Shown in pieces: positions 29,199 to 29,396 of a stretch of 29,396 nt of DNA (position 1 is the first letter of the stretch; the number at the start of each line of letters is the position of its first letter). The notes beneath the pieces were generated by a model. The model was not told the DNA's origin. It did not search any database and saw only the letters and a program-made list of their open reading frames with translations. A program made the position numbers and the translations under genes. Location of the stretch: positions 1 through 29,396 of the IMG/VR virus record IMGVR_UViG_3300017739_000072. One strand, written 5' to 3'. This DNA is from a virus.

Positions 29199-29396
29199 AC
29201 GATATCCATTGTAAGTTGTCTAAATTTAGCGACTTTATCGTCTATATTATCTAAATCTACTTCCTCATCAACTGCTTTGCACATTATAGCCATTTGTTCA
29301 GGCAAAATGTCAAACCTTCCGTTTTTCAAATACTCAACTCCCATCTCTAGCTGATTTGCTTCAATGTATTCTCCAAATGTTCCTTCGCTAAAGAAG
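29099..29396 (-). CDS. Tail-assembly-chaperone-like protein, upstream frame, partial
   Basis: The frame is open to the right edge (FSEGTFGEYIEANQLEMGVE at the visible start), so its true start is outside the window and the ATG at 29344 is internal. The visible product has FGEYIEANQLE, ILPEQMAIMCKAVDEEVDLD and KFRQLTMDIVWEFSFFL, then terminates at 29099 after the T9 run. The layout resembles phage tail-assembly chaperones (gpG/gpGT type), in which a -1 frameshift gives a longer product. The family call is tentative. Confidence 0.6.
   Translation of the reverse strand, partial: FFSEGTFGEYIEANQLEMGVEYLKNGRFDILPEQMAIMCKAVDEEVDLDNIDDKVAKFRQLTMDIVWEFSFFLNKRTTMCLNAIRMFSEQETQSLLQS
29178..29186 (-). 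other. T9 slippery run, candidate -1 programmed frameshift site
   Basis: In the upstream frame the run reads AGT TTT TTT TTG AAC. A one-base backward slip gives TTT TTT TTT GAA, which is the frame of the 28890-29198 ORF. P- and A-site codons re-pair perfectly. A homopolymer indel would give the same appearance. Confidence 0.6.

Noticed and set aside
1-29396. tRNA genes
   Set aside because: I saw no cloverleaf with a GTTC-type T-loop arm in the intergenic gaps. The gaps are too short or are occupied by promoters and hairpins.

Overview
The window is an AT-rich, compactly packed segment of a tailed bacteriophage (or prophage) genome. Every convincing gene lies on the minus strand, so transcription runs from position 29396 toward 1. 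The host is most likely a Bacteroidota bacterium, probably a flavobacterium. The evidence is that intergenic promoters match the Bacteroidota pattern TTTG-N19/20-TAnnTTTG, gene starts lack Shine-Dalgarno sequences, and several proteins (DUF3127 SSB-like, DUF5824, DUF5675, LamG-decorated tail proteins) resemble families common in phages of that phylum. A tape-measure protein of 1172 residues and no visible sheath gene suggest a long-tailed siphovirus-like particle. Terminase, DNA polymerase, helicase, primase and integrase are not in this window.

Layout in transcription order. (1) 29396-21077, tail module: a tail-chaperone-like gene running off the right edge and joined to a second frame at a T9 slippery run, a tail protein fused to a LamG-type domain, two very large tail/baseplate-like proteins, a second LamG protein and a gp10-like tail-completion protein. 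(2) 21084-17566 tape measure, then a small HTH gene. (3) 17129-10430, head module: ClpP-type prohead protease with scaffold-like tail, major capsid protein, tube-like protein, a small basic-tailed protein, portal, head-tail adaptor, DUF5824 protein and two beta-rich structural proteins. Strong hairpins lie after the capsid gene and after the tube-like gene. (4) 10426-8692, lysis cassette: several tiny membrane proteins, some below 60 codons, a DUF5675 protein and a 3TM-type holin. (5) 8661-7776: a promoter, a terminator and a calcineurin-like phosphoesterase. (6) 7749-4165, early/replication module: an AMAEKRA-motif protein, small HTH proteins, a DUF3127 SSB-like protein, a DnaA-domain-IV-like protein, a DnaD/replisome-organizer-like protein and a winged-helix protein, under repeated promoters that share a conserved leader. 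(7) 4148-1, accessory early genes: an M20/M42-like metallopeptidase with a zinc-ribbon tail, a membrane/coiled-coil ORF overlapping a VRR-NUC nuclease, a DUF3310 protein, an HTH protein, a zinc-ribbon protein behind an extraordinary G-tract leader, then a 400-base regulatory gap and two further genes, the last running off the left edge.

The replication proteins, SSB and nuclease would act early on the phage DNA. The structural block builds the capsid and tail, and the lysis cassette releases progeny. The most notable items are the probable -1 frameshift at the right edge, the G-tract (possible G-quadruplex) leader, a candidate short promoter-to-terminator RNA at about 8568-8661, a promoter family with a shared leader motif, and a structural module whose tail genes precede its head genes.
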